DNA from: a virus
Direction: 5' to 3' (one strand)
DNA: 64,000 bases
IMG/VR virus record: IMGVR_UViG_3300036768_001490
Location: 62,001-126,000 of that record
Every line of letters starts with the position of its first letter. The stretch's first letter is position 1. This document shows positions 35,684 through 42,709 of the stretch, one piece after another. The translations under genes were made by a program, and so were the position numbers. The notes beneath the pieces are model-generated. The model ran no database searches. It was given only the letters and a program-made list of their open reading frames with translations, and was not told the origin of the DNA.

Positions 35684-35708
35684 GCAAAGTCCTCCTCTCG
35701 CCTTCCAC

Positions 35709-36269
35709 CTAGACCGCGCCGCACAGGACCAGGGCGCTGGCGACCCGGTAGCCGTCCGGCTCGTTCACGTCCAGGGCCTCCACCAGCCCGACCGGGACAA
35801 TGTCCACGCGGACCGCCGGCGCCGGCGGCGCGGCGAACACACGCAGGCTGTCCAGCAGGACGTGCCCCTGCCGGAACAACCACGCCGGCTGGCACGCCGG
35901 ACTGCCGCCGTCCACGACCCGGGCGACGCACTCCTCGATCTTGGCCGCTGGCAAGAACGGAGTGGCAGGCCGCAGCACGGCCACGGCCGCGGCGCCGGCG
36001 GCCGGCCCCTGCGGCCCGCACAGCCAACTATCTAGACCGGCACGGTCGGCCAGCAGGTCCGCGGGGGCCGGCACCACCTCGACCTCCTCCGGCACCGCCA
36101 GCAGCTGCCGGGCCGTGTCTGCCAGGCCCGCGGAAACGACGCAGACGGACCGGTCCACGCCGCGGGCCTCCAGCAACTGCCCCAGGCACCAAGACAGCAC
36201 GGTCAGGTGCCCCAGGCGACGGAACGCCTGGTCGTCCTGGACAATCATGCAGGCCACCGTCCTGGCCAT
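35709..36269 (-). CDS. Cytidylyltransferase-like protein
   Basis: The 186-residue protein has VAVLRPATPFLPAAKIEECV in the middle and EALDVNEPDGYRVAS near the end. These match the 'LRPTSP' and 'D-N-P-D-A' elements of CMP-sugar (acylneuraminate-type) cytidylyltransferases. The N-terminal nucleotide-binding loop expected as 'IPARGGSK' is not evident (MARTVACMIVQDDQAF), so activity is uncertain and a degenerate nucleotide-sugar transferase is possible. Neighbouring glycosyltransferases suggest a role in supplying or handling an activated sugar. Confidence 0.55.
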   Translation of the reverse strand: MARTVACMIVQDDQAFRRLGHLTVLSWCLGQLLEARGVDRSVCVVSAGLADTARQLLAVPEEVEVVPAPADLLADRAGLDSWLCGPQGPAAGAAAVAVLRPATPFLPAAKIEECVARVVDGGSPACQPAWLFRQGHVLLDSLRVFAAPPAPAVRVDIVPVGLVEALDVNEPDGYRVASALVLCGAV

Positions 36270-36280
36270 CGCGCAGTCCC

Positions 36281-36874
36281 TTACGGCTGACCAGAAGAAG
36301 ACCAGCGCGGACGCCGCTCCGCCCTCCCCCGGCGCTCCACGCGCCCGTCCGTGTGGTAGATGGTGGACGACCCGTCATGCGGGTCCAGCGTGACCACCCG
36401 GTCGCGGCCAATGAAGGTGATGACCGCGTCCACCGGCACGTCCACCACGCCATCGTCACAAACAATCAGTCGGCCAGGGGTGCGGGCCGGGCCGGCCGGT
36501 CCCTTCCCAGACCACCCCTGACCATTCCCGCCGGCACCAGCAGCCGGCTGCGGCACCGGCCCGGGCTCCGTCAGCTGTTTCCTCTGTCCGTCCGGCCCCT
36601 CCAGAAAGCTCGACCCGTCCTCGTACAGCACAGCCCACCAGCCCCGCGCTCCTGCCACCGGCAGACGGCGCGGCCAGCGGCCAGGAGACGTCTCCTTCTC
36701 CTCCGTCTCTTCCACGCTGCCGGCCACCCCGGCCGACGACGTGGAAGGCACAGGAGAGGGAGCAGCGCCGTCCAGGATGACAGCCAACGCGACCAGCCCC
36801 AAGACAGCGGCGGCCGCCGCGGCGGCCAGCAGTCCAGGCCGCGCGGGCCAGCGGTCATGTCCCATCCCAACCAT
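36281..36874 (-). CDS. Single-pass membrane protein, 197 aa
   Basis: The 197-residue protein has one clear hydrophobic helix near residues 14-33 (GLLAAAAAAAVLGLVALAVI) with positive residues before it, so the bulk should lie outside the cytoplasm. The rest is Pro/Gly/Glu-rich linker, then a beta-like domain with RLIVCDDGVVDVPVDAVITF and GRDRVVTLDPHDGSSTIY. The start has GGAG five bases upstream. No enzyme motif; it may present or anchor the products of the surrounding sugar genes. Confidence 0.5.
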   Translation of the reverse strand: MVGMGHDRWPARPGLLAAAAAAAVLGLVALAVILDGAAPSPVPSTSSAGVAGSVEETEEKETSPGRWPRRLPVAGARGWWAVLYEDGSSFLEGPDGQRKQLTEPGPVPQPAAGAGGNGQGWSGKGPAGPARTPGRLIVCDDGVVDVPVDAVITFIGRDRVVTLDPHDGSSTIYHTDGRVERRGRAERRPRWSSSGQP

Positions 36875-36885
36875 GTTGCTCCGCC

Positions 36886-37686
36886 TCAGACCAGGTCGTC
36901 TGCCAGCAGGCAGTCCCGGACGTCCGAGGGTACGCAGCGCAACAGGCTGTCCAGGTTCGCAATGCGCTCCCGGACCCGGTTGCGGTTGCGTAGGCGGCGG
37001 CAGCCCGGGACCGCCCGGTCCGCGCAGGAAGGCAGCTCCAGGAAGTCAAATACCCGCTGCATCTCCCTCTGATAGTCCCGCAGCAGGTCACGGTACTGCA
37101 CCTCCAGACGGTCGGCGCAGGAGGCCCGGACCTTGCCCAGGGTGGCGGCGTGGCAGCGGCAGAACTCCGTCACCTCGTCCGCGTCCAGGTGGACCGGAGC
37201 AGGACAGGCCGCCGGCGCCGCGTCCCAGCCGCGCGTCCACACACCGGAGCGCTCGGCCTGCTTGAGGCTCACCAGGCAAGCCACCGGATTGCGCAGGACA
37301 ACGACCAGGCAGAAGTCCCCCTCGCGGTAACGCGACTCGAACAGCTCCCACAGCTCCAGCCGGCGCACGTCCGGGTACAGCACGCGGAAGCCGACCGCGC
37401 GCTCCCCCCGAAGGGGACGGTCCAGGATGACATGGTTGATGTACTGCCAGGGGGACGTCACGCCTTCCTGGAACCACTCCGGCAGGTGCCGCGGCCACCG
37501 GCTGGGGCCGAAGTATTCCTCGTGGCTGGCCCGCCGGACCTTCTCGTCCGGGTGAAACAGGTCGCCGTGGCAGACCGCGACGTGCCCCGGACGGTTGTTC
37601 AAGGTGGACTGGACCACGCGGGAGCCGCTGCGCACTTCGCCCACGACCACGTAGTTCAGGACGCGGACGTCCTGTCCTAGCAACAC
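36886..37686 (-). CDS. Sulfotransferase-like protein
   Basis: The GTG start at 37686 has GGGGGG upstream. Of 266 residues, VGEVRSGSRVVQSTL near the N-terminus fits the 5'-phosphosulfate-binding loop of PAPS-dependent sulfotransferases, CLVVVLRNPVACLVSLKQ fits the 3'-phosphate-binding strand, and RLEVQYRDLLRDYQREMQ plus VFDFLELP fits the C-terminal helix of Stf0-type enzymes. Such enzymes move sulfate from PAPS to sugars or other acceptors. The loop RSGSRVV lacks the usual 'T' and 'K', so activity needs testing. Its place among glycosyltransferases suggests sulfated glycans. Confidence 0.65.
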   Translation of the reverse strand: MLLGQDVRVLNYVVVGEVRSGSRVVQSTLNNRPGHVAVCHGDLFHPDEKVRRASHEEYFGPSRWPRHLPEWFQEGVTSPWQYINHVILDRPLRGERAVGFRVLYPDVRRLELWELFESRYREGDFCLVVVLRNPVACLVSLKQAERSGVWTRGWDAAPAACPAPVHLDADEVTEFCRCHAATLGKVRASCADRLEVQYRDLLRDYQREMQRVFDFLELPSCADRAVPGCRRLRNRNRVRERIANLDSLLRCVPSDVRDCLLADDLV

Positions 37687-37711
37687 GGTCCGTCCCCCCT
37701 TTCCCTGACGG

Positions 37712-38767
37712 TCAGGACAGCAACTGGCCGGCAGTCCCTGCCACTACCTCGTCGGACGTCCGGGGCCTGGCCTCGATGCCGAAGCCGGCCAGCAACACGC
37801 GCAGGTGCATGGCCTCCTGCTCGTCCAGCTCCCAGCGGCCGTGGTACTCCTCCTCGCTGTGGCCGTACATGAACTCCTCCCGGGGAGTGACGTTGTGCCC
37901 GTGGTAGGCTGCCACGGACAGGCCGTTAAAGGGGAACTGGCCATTGTCCACGGCCACGGTCCTGTCGCCGTAGTTCTCCAGCCAGAACGCCTGGGCATCG
38001 TTCACGTCCACGTCCGGGAAGCGCGCCTGGGAAGAGCGGGGCACCAGCATGGTGTTGGGGATGCCCTCTTCCTGGTGGTGGACGTAAGCCGTGGCCGTGT
38101 TAATGTCCACGCGCATCTGGTGCGTGAGCAGGGAGGCATGCCCAGGACGGCGAAAGCACATCTGGTAAGCCAGCTGGAGCGGATGGTAGTAGTCATCGTC
38201 GTCCCAGCAGGGACGGACCCAGTCGCCGTCCGCCAGCTCCAGGCCAATGTTGCGCATCTGGCCCAGGGTGAGCCGCCGCGGCAGGCTGACCCGGCGCTCC
38301 TTGATGGCGAAGTGGGGCACCGTGGTCACGTCCAGGTCGGTCGTGTTGACGATGACCAGCTGCTTGCGCGGGTAGACCTGCTCCACGAACTGCTGCACGG
38401 CCTTGCGGGCCATGCGGATGCGCTCCCGCAGGCCAAAGACCAGGATGCACGTCACCAGGGGCAAGTCCTCCCCCAGGCCGGAAGGAGGCACCACGGACTC
38501 CTTGCCCGCGTGCGGGTCCACCAGGGGGAACGGGAACGCGGACAGCGGTGCCGGCAGAAGGCTGGCCCCGCCGACCTGCCCACCTGCCTCTTCCTCCTTC
38601 TTTTCCTCCGGGCCTCGGTAGTCCGGGCTGGGAGGGACCGGCCTACCGGCCCGAATCGCCTCGACCTGCTCCCGCGTCAGATGAGGGAAGATCTCCCCCA
38701 GACTAGCCTTGGCCATCTCGCCGATGGGAATCCGCGCACTACCTCGGATCGGCATGCCGTTGCCCAT
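37712..38767 (-). CDS. Family 2-like glycosyltransferase, 351 aa
   Basis: The start at 38767 (MGNGMPIRGSARIP) is preferred because the longer open frame begins in the noncoding gap; GGAGGG is somewhat far upstream. An N-terminal charged linker (residues 40-80) precedes the catalytic domain: LVTCILVFGLRERIRM, VYPRKQLVIVNTTD and WVRPCWDDDDYYHPLQLA, where the DDDD-YYH motif matches nucleotide-sugar-binding glycosyltransferases. The protein ends in a helical region. A sugar is probably transferred in the cytoplasm; the acceptor is not known. Confidence 0.7.
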   Translation of the reverse strand: MGNGMPIRGSARIPIGEMAKASLGEIFPHLTREQVEAIRAGRPVPPSPDYRGPEEKKEEEAGGQVGGASLLPAPLSAFPFPLVDPHAGKESVVPPSGLGEDLPLVTCILVFGLRERIRMARKAVQQFVEQVYPRKQLVIVNTTDLDVTTVPHFAIKERRVSLPRRLTLGQMRNIGLELADGDWVRPCWDDDDYYHPLQLAYQMCFRRPGHASLLTHQMRVDINTATAYVHHQEEGIPNTMLVPRSSQARFPDVDVNDAQAFWLENYGDRTVAVDNGQFPFNGLSVAAYHGHNVTPREEFMYGHSEEEYHGRWELDEQEAMHLRVLLAGFGIEARPRTSDEVVAGTAGQLLS

Positions 38768-38974
38768 GTGTCGGATGCTCCCTCCAGAAAGAAAGGAGAA
38801 GGAAAGGACAGCGATGGGGCCGATGCCCCGCCGGACGGAAGGGACCACGCGACCGGGAACGGCAGAAGGGAAACGGACCGCCTGGTAAGGGTAAGGGGCT
38901 AAAGGGAAAGTTACCGTCACCGGCCGCGTGGACCCGTCCGTCCTGCCACAGGACAGCGGCGGACGACAGCATAA

Positions 38975-38984
38975 CATAACCGGT
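38975..38984 (-). promoter_or_regulatory. CCGGTTATG motif, copy 3
   Basis: ACCGGTTATG on the minus strand, 208 bp upstream of the glycosyltransferase start at 38767. A TTGCTT about 20 bases before TATGCT may make it sigma70-like. Confidence 0.4.
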
Positions 38985-39056
38985 CTTCCGACAAAAGCAA
39001 CTCGATTTTTGCAGGCAATGGTCCCCGCGGCAGGGACGGACCGGAAGCAAAAGAAC

Positions 39057-39090
39057 GGGGCCGGCCACGTAGACAGTCATGACCGGCCCC
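39057..39090 (-). terminator. Terminator-like hairpin of the noncoding region
   Basis: Arms GGGGCCGG and CCGGCCCC form an eight-base stem with an 18-base loop, followed on the minus strand by GTTCTTTTGC. It lies about 450 bases downstream of the promoter at 39541-39569. Confidence 0.6.
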
Positions 39091-39534
39091 AGCGGAGGGG
39101 AAGGAACGAACAGGTTGACAGCACTCGTACCCTTTGAGGAGGAAGGAGAAAGTTCCCTTGTGGCGGCCGCGCCGAACCGCCTTAACCCGCCAAGTACCCG
39201 CCCGGACAGCGTGCAGGCCAGCTGCTCCTCCCACCTTCGCCCCTGGTGGCAGCTTCCTTGCCCGGGTAGCCAGCCACAGCACGGCTGCTCCACCCCTGCG
39301 CCAGGACCGCCACGGCCTCCGTCATCCCAAACGCCGTCCGTGCCGGGAGGAAAAAAGCAACAGGATGCAACCCCCACCGGGCGGGACAAGGTACAGGGAC
39401 AGATACCGACGCTACCGTGGCCGGCCACGGCCAGCCGGCCCACGCTCGGCTTCTTGCCTGGTCCGAGCCGGACATGACAGTCGCCACGGCACCGTGGTCC
39501 TGGTCCCGCCTGGCGCACTGCAAGAGTTGCGCCA
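39057..39534 (-). ncRNA. Candidate noncoding RNA between promoter and terminator
   Basis: A near-consensus promoter at 39541-39569 and a terminator-like hairpin at 39057-39090 enclose about 480 bases with no well-supported gene. The sequence is GC-rich with several short inverted repeats (for example GGCCGTGGCCGGCCACGG-type). A protein of 117 codons starts at 39535, but that ATG would lie at the transcription start with no leader. A regulatory or decoy RNA is possible. Confidence 0.35.
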
Positions 39535-39540
39535 AGAGGG

Positions 39541-39569
39541 AGTGTAGAAAACGGCACGCGCACTGTCAA
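39541..39569 (-). promoter_or_regulatory. Strong sigma70-like promoter
   Basis: TTGACA (minus strand, 39564-39569), a 17-base spacer and TACACT (39541-39546). This is a near-consensus host-type promoter reading toward lower coordinates. Confidence 0.75.
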
Positions 39570-39649
39570 TAGGCCAGCTTCGACTTTTCTGCCAGGACGG
39601 ACCTGGGCTCCACCACCCCCACACCCACCTATTCCAGCCAGCCCTACAC

Positions 39650-39742
39650 CAGCCGAAAGCGACCACAAGAAGACATGCCTTGCTGATAGCTAAGAAAAAG
39701 AACGACGCCCCAGCCGATCCGCTTCCTGCGAATCGGCTGGGG
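39650..39742 (-). repeat. Cassette repeat R0 (partial) with terminator
   Basis: The left-most, partial copy of the intergenic repeat. It contains GCGACCACA-AGA-ACATGCCT and TAGCTAAGAAAAAGAACGAC as in the other copies. The terminator (39708-39742) has 15-base arms, CCCCAGCCGATCCGC and GCGAATCGGCTGGGG, with one mismatch, followed by a T-rich run (TTCTTTTTCTTA) on the minus strand. It closes the 151-residue gene. Confidence 0.8.
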
Positions 39743-39747
39743 AGAGA

Positions 39748-39775
39748 GGAGTAGTCACTACATGGTGACTACTCC
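39748..39775 (-). repeat. Stop-codon hairpin of cassette A
   Basis: Arms GGAGTAGTCAC and GTGACTACTCC, 11 bp perfect, loop six bases; the stop codon of gene A is in the right arm. Analogous hairpins end genes B and C. Confidence 0.75.
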
Positions 39776-40224
39776 ATCACAGCCCTAACCTCCTCCATGA
39801 CGATGGAGGATGCCTTCATCCAGCGGATGAAGGCATCAAAAGAACTCGCTCTTTTGATGCCTTCCCTGGCCAGCTCCAACCTCCATCCTGGCGGACCATG
39901 CGTACCGTCCACCTGGATGGTCTCCCCACCCAGGCGGAACATTATCTTCCCATCCCTCGATGGGAAGAATGCAGCCCCCCCACTACCCTCCGTCAGCATC
40001 CTTGCCATTTCCGAGACAATCCTGTTCCCTTCCTGGGTTCTCACCTTCTCCCAGCCCCATAGGGCCGGGTGGTGACACTTCCTTTCCCTCCCGGCCAAGT
40101 CGGCCAGGAGGATGACCGCTACGTGGTGGTCGACGCCTTGGCGTCGACCTCCACGCCCTTGGCGGGAGATAATATACTCCTCTGCCGCTTGGCGGAGGAG
40201 TCCAAAGGTATTGGTGGTGGACAT
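39769..40224 (-). CDS. Cassette gene A, hairpin-rich paralogue of gene B
   Basis: The 151-residue protein has AAAGGAGG eight bases upstream of its ATG. Its core (AVILLADLAGRERKCHHPALWGWE, quoted in part, then RIVSEMARML and GPPGWRLELAREGIKRASS) aligns with cassette gene B over HPA-WGW, RI and GPPGWRL-AREG, so the two are diverged paralogues. No enzyme motif or membrane helix is seen. The coding DNA contains at least eight perfect hairpins, including arms of 13 bp (39809-39837), 12 bp (39832-39861) and 11 bp over the stop codon (39748-39775). Function unknown. Confidence 0.7.
   Translation of the reverse strand: MSTTNTFGLLRQAAEEYIISRQGRGGRRQGVDHHVAVILLADLAGRERKCHHPALWGWEKVRTQEGNRIVSEMARMLTEGSGGAAFFPSRDGKIMFRLGGETIQVDGTHGPPGWRLELAREGIKRASSFDAFIRWMKASSIVMEEVRAVME
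40128..40149 (-). repeat. Ten-base palindrome in gene A
   Basis: Arms GGTCGACGCC and GGCGTCGACC with only TT between, inside the coding sequence of gene A. Confidence 0.75.
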
Positions 40225-40254
40225 AAGAGTCCCCTCCTTTGCGGCATCTAGCCG

Positions 40255-40542
40255 CAGTTGTGTGGTAATAAAAATTGGACAGGAACGTCCTGTCCACCTT
40301 TTGTGACATCAATGGAGAAGATATTTAGGCAGGAGGCGGAGCACCCTGGTCAGAGCAGGGAGCATGGCGCAGGTAGCGCGCCTGAGCCTGATGGGAAGTA
40401 CACTGGCCTGATTGGTGGGAAACGTCTCCCGTGCTTGCTGACCCACGCCAGACGAAAGCGACCACAGGAAAACATGCCTGGCTGATAACTAAGAAAAAGA
40501 ACGACGCCCCAGCTGGTCCGCTTCCTGCGGATCGGCTGGGGA
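40255..40542 (-). repeat. Cassette repeat R1: leader of gene A and terminator of gene B
   Basis: About 280 bases shared with R2 and R3 at roughly 90% identity by eye. From right to left it carries the terminator of gene B (arms near 40507-40541, minus-strand run TTCTTTTTCTTAG), a conserved core of about 150 bases with an AT-rich CTAAATATC block, and the leader hairpin GGACAGGA/TCCTGTCC (40277-40295) just before the Shine-Dalgarno of gene A. Confidence 0.85.
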
Positions 40543-40544
40543 AG

Positions 40545-40573
40545 AGGAGTAAGCCGCTACGCGGCTTACTCCT
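40545..40573 (-). repeat. Stop-codon hairpin of cassette B
   Basis: Arms AGGAGTAAGCCGC and GCGGCTTACTCCT, 13 bp perfect, loop TAC. It contains the stop codon of gene B. Confidence 0.8.
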
Positions 40574-41102
40574 TTCGGATCTCTTCCGTGATACTCCTCA
40601 CGACCGTACTCCAGATGGGTAGGTCATGAGGGATGGATATTACGTGAATCATTCTAAGTTGGGGTGGATACCCCGCTGATCGGAGTAGCCCTTCACGGGC
40701 TACTCTTAACCTCCATCCTGGAGGTCCGTGCTCGCGGCCGAGCAGTACCCTGCGTCCGTCATCCGTGACGAACACCAGCCTTTCTATCTCGGGGTGAAAT
40801 ACCCCGCCGTAAAACGGCGGCGATCCCCCTACGCTGCAGCGTCTTGCGACGGCCCGGATCGCCATCGACCATACCTCAATCCTTGCTTTGGGCTGTTGGC
40901 CGCTGCCCCAGCCCCAGAAAGCCGGGTGGCGTGCGCATCCCTCCTCTTCTCCGGCCATGTCAAGCATGGCGATGGCCGCAGAGTGTGCTGCAAGCTCCTC
41001 CGAGGAAACGTCTTTGCGATCCAGCCCGGCGAGGCGTAGGTAGTATTCCTCGGCCATGTTTGCCGCCATTATGAACCTGGTGGTTTCGTGATGGGACATC
41101 AT
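40566..41102 (-). CDS. Cassette gene B, paralogue of gene A
   Basis: The 178-residue protein has AAAGGAGG before two adjacent ATGs. Residues about 40-75 (AAIAMLDMAGEEEGCARHPA, then FWGWG) and GPPGWRLRVAREGLLRSAG match cassette gene A; the middle WSMAIRAVARRC resembles a stretch of the 27628-28035 protein. There is a Gly-rich loop (GGSPPFYGGVFHPEIER) and no membrane segment. The coding sequence holds hairpins such as arms of 13 bp over the stop codon (40545-40573) and 9 bp at 40683-40705, and an ACGCTGCAGCGT palindrome (40831-40842). Function unknown. Confidence 0.7.
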   Translation of the reverse strand: MMSHHETTRFIMAANMAEEYYLRLAGLDRKDVSSEELAAHSAAIAMLDMAGEEEGCARHPAFWGWGSGQQPKARIEVWSMAIRAVARRCSVGGSPPFYGGVFHPEIERLVFVTDDGRRVLLGREHGPPGWRLRVAREGLLRSAGYPPQLRMIHVISIPHDLPIWSTVVRSITEEIRKE

Positions 41103-41124
41103 GGTGTCCTCCTTTGCGGCTGTG

Positions 41125-41419
41125 CCGCAGTTGTGTGGTAATAAAAATTGGACAGGAACGTCCTGTCCGCGGCATTTATTGTGACATCAATGGAGAAGAT
41201 ATTTAGGCAGGATGTGAAGCACCCTGGTCAGGGCAGGGAGCATGGCGCAGGTAGCGCGCCTGAGCCTGATGGGAAGTACACTGGCCTGATTGGTGGGAAA
41301 CGTCTCTCGTGCTTGCTGACCCACACCAGCAGGAAGCTACCGCGAGAAAACACGACGGGCTGATAGCTAAGAAAAAGAACGACGCCCCAGCCGATCCGCT
41401 TCCTGCAGATCGGCTGGGG
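41125..41419 (-). repeat. Cassette repeat R2: leader of gene B and terminator of gene C
   Basis: A second full copy of the repeat. Terminator arms CCCCAGCCGAT (41385-41395) and ATCGGCTGGGG (41409-41419) are followed on the minus strand by a T-rich run. The leader hairpin GGACAGGA/TCCTGTCC is at 41150-41168. The central 150 bases are nearly identical to R1 and R3. Confidence 0.85.
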
Positions 41420-41428
41420 AGAGAGAGA

Positions 41429-41460
41429 GAGGAGTAGTCACCGAGTAGTGACTACTCCTC
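41429..41460 (-). repeat. Stop-codon hairpin of cassette C
   Basis: Arms GAGGAGTAGTCAC and GTGACTACTCCTC, 13 bp perfect, six-base loop. It contains the stop codon of the HEAT-repeat gene. Confidence 0.8.
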
Positions 41461-42366
41461 TTCTTTCTTGCCGCCAATCCTCCTCATGGCCTCGGCGACG
41501 GACTGTCGTACTCTTTCGTTTTGGTCCAGCCTATACCTGTTCAAGGCTGGCACGGCGTCCTTGCCGTCCGGGCCGAGCTTGCCGATGGCCTTGCACACAT
41601 GCTCTCGGATCATCCTGTTCTCGAGGGCTTTGACAAGAACCGGCAGCAAGGCCCTACCCTTGGAGGGGAAATCATCCACGATCTCCCCGAGGACCTCGAC
41701 CGCTGCTACCTGGGCGATATAGTGAAAGTAACCCGAACTAGAGTTCGGGTCGGATGAGATCAGCTTGACCATCATGGCGACCGTTTCGCCATCGTCCGGC
41801 GACACGGCGCCAAGGGCCTTGACCAGGCCCCTCACGTTTACGGTCTTGCTGTCCAGGCAGCGCTGAAGCGCTGCCCTCATAAGCGGGGCAAGCGGCCGAG
41901 CACCACGCTTCATCTCTTTGACTTCGTCGGCCAACGCCAGCAACTCTCTTGGCTGGCCGACTGCAAAGACGACCGCGTACTTGTACAGGTCTGGGCGAAC
42001 CTGCCGCAACGCTTTGGCGGCAGCCTGCACAACCTCCTTGTTGTTAGCCGACACCGCCATCGCCTCACACAGGGCATAGGCAGACTCCTCTTCCCTGGAC
42101 TTTGCCAATGCCTTGGCGGCGATCTTCTCGGCATCCGTACCTTCATGGCGCGCAATGGCTTCCTTGCACTTGGCCTTCGCCTGCTCTCCTCTCACGTCGC
42201 AGCCGCAGCCGCATTGCCAACCTAGCTTGGCCGCTGCACATGCCCCGATCACCATCCCGATCACCACTCCGAGCAGCAGGGCGGGAATGATGCCCTTGCT
42301 GCGGGAAGTTGCCGGCTGCAGCAGCACGACTACCTTGCACGAGTCGAGGACGAAGATGGTGTTCAT
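41452..42366 (-). CDS. Cassette gene C, membrane-anchored HEAT-repeat protein
   Basis: The 304-residue protein has GGGGAG before its ATG. A hydrophobic helix at residues about 27-50 (IIPALLLGVVIGMVIGACAA) is followed by a cysteine cluster (CGCGCD) and then HEAT/armadillo-like helical repeats (for example VAAVEVLGEIVDDFPSKG, then AIGKLGPDGKDAVPALNR, then ERVRQSVAEAMRRIGG). Such repeats form curved scaffolds for protein binding; the helix suggests it faces the membrane. The coding DNA again has perfect hairpins at 41731-41750 (9 bp), 41774-41792 (7 bp) and 41856-41875 (9 bp). Function unknown. Confidence 0.7.
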   Translation of the reverse strand: MNTIFVLDSCKVVVLLQPATSRSKGIIPALLLGVVIGMVIGACAAAKLGWQCGCGCDVRGEQAKAKCKEAIARHEGTDAEKIAAKALAKSREEESAYALCEAMAVSANNKEVVQAAAKALRQVRPDLYKYAVVFAVGQPRELLALADEVKEMKRGARPLAPLMRAALQRCLDSKTVNVRGLVKALGAVSPDDGETVAMMVKLISSDPNSSSGYFHYIAQVAAVEVLGEIVDDFPSKGRALLPVLVKALENRMIREHVCKAIGKLGPDGKDAVPALNRYRLDQNERVRQSVAEAMRRIGGKKEEE

Positions 42367-42414
42367 AACGAACTCCCCAAATGGGCGACGCCCAACTGAC
42401 GCACATGCGTCAGT

Positions 42415-42694
42415 CGTGGTTAGATTGGACAGGAACGTCCTGTCCGCGGCATTTATTGTGGCACCAATGGAGAAGATATTTAGGCAGGAGGCGGAGCACC
42501 CTGGTCAGGGCAGGGAGCATGGCGCAGGTAGCGCGCCTGAACCTGATGGGAAGTACACTGGCCTGGTTGGTGGGAAACGTCTCTCGTGCTTGCTGACCCA
42601 TGCCAGCCGGAGGCTACCACGAGAAAACATGCCGGGCCGATAGCTAAGAAAAAGAACGACCCCAGCCGATCCGCTTCCTGCAGATCGGCTGGGG
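42415..42694 (-). repeat. Cassette repeat R3: leader of gene C and terminator of gene D
   Basis: The third full copy. The leader hairpin is at 42427-42445; the conserved core and CTAAATATC block follow; terminator arms CCCCAGCCGAT (42660-42670) and ATCGGCTGGGG (42684-42694) close gene D. The copy differs from R1 and R2 at scattered positions only. Confidence 0.85.
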
Positions 42695-42709
42695 GGAATG
42701 CGGGCAGCC

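Larger units (their letters stand above)
38768..39690. other. About 920 bp with no accepted gene
   Basis: This is the largest gene-free stretch. It holds the CCGGTTATG motif, a strong terminator-like hairpin and a strong sigma70-like promoter reading left. I see no well-supported protein in it; GC-rich frames of 80-140 codons exist but lack ribosome sites and sensible composition. Confidence 0.6.

Noticed and set aside
38768-38977. N-terminal extension of the 351-aa glycosyltransferase to 38977
   Set aside because: The extra 70 residues are low-complexity and lie in the gap with the CCGGTTATG motif; the catalytic domain does not need them.
39182-39535. 117-codon minus-strand frame in the noncoding region
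   Set aside because: Its ATG would be at the predicted transcription start with no ribosome site, and composition is Ala/Gly/Pro/Arg typical of random GC-rich frames; kept only as a possibility under the ncRNA candidate.
40300-42640. A conserved plus-strand peptide of about 57 aa (MEKIFRQEAEHPGQG...) in R1, R2 and R3
   Set aside because: It persists because the repeats are near-identical DNA; no Shine-Dalgarno precedes it, and the repeats read as leaders and terminators of minus-strand genes.
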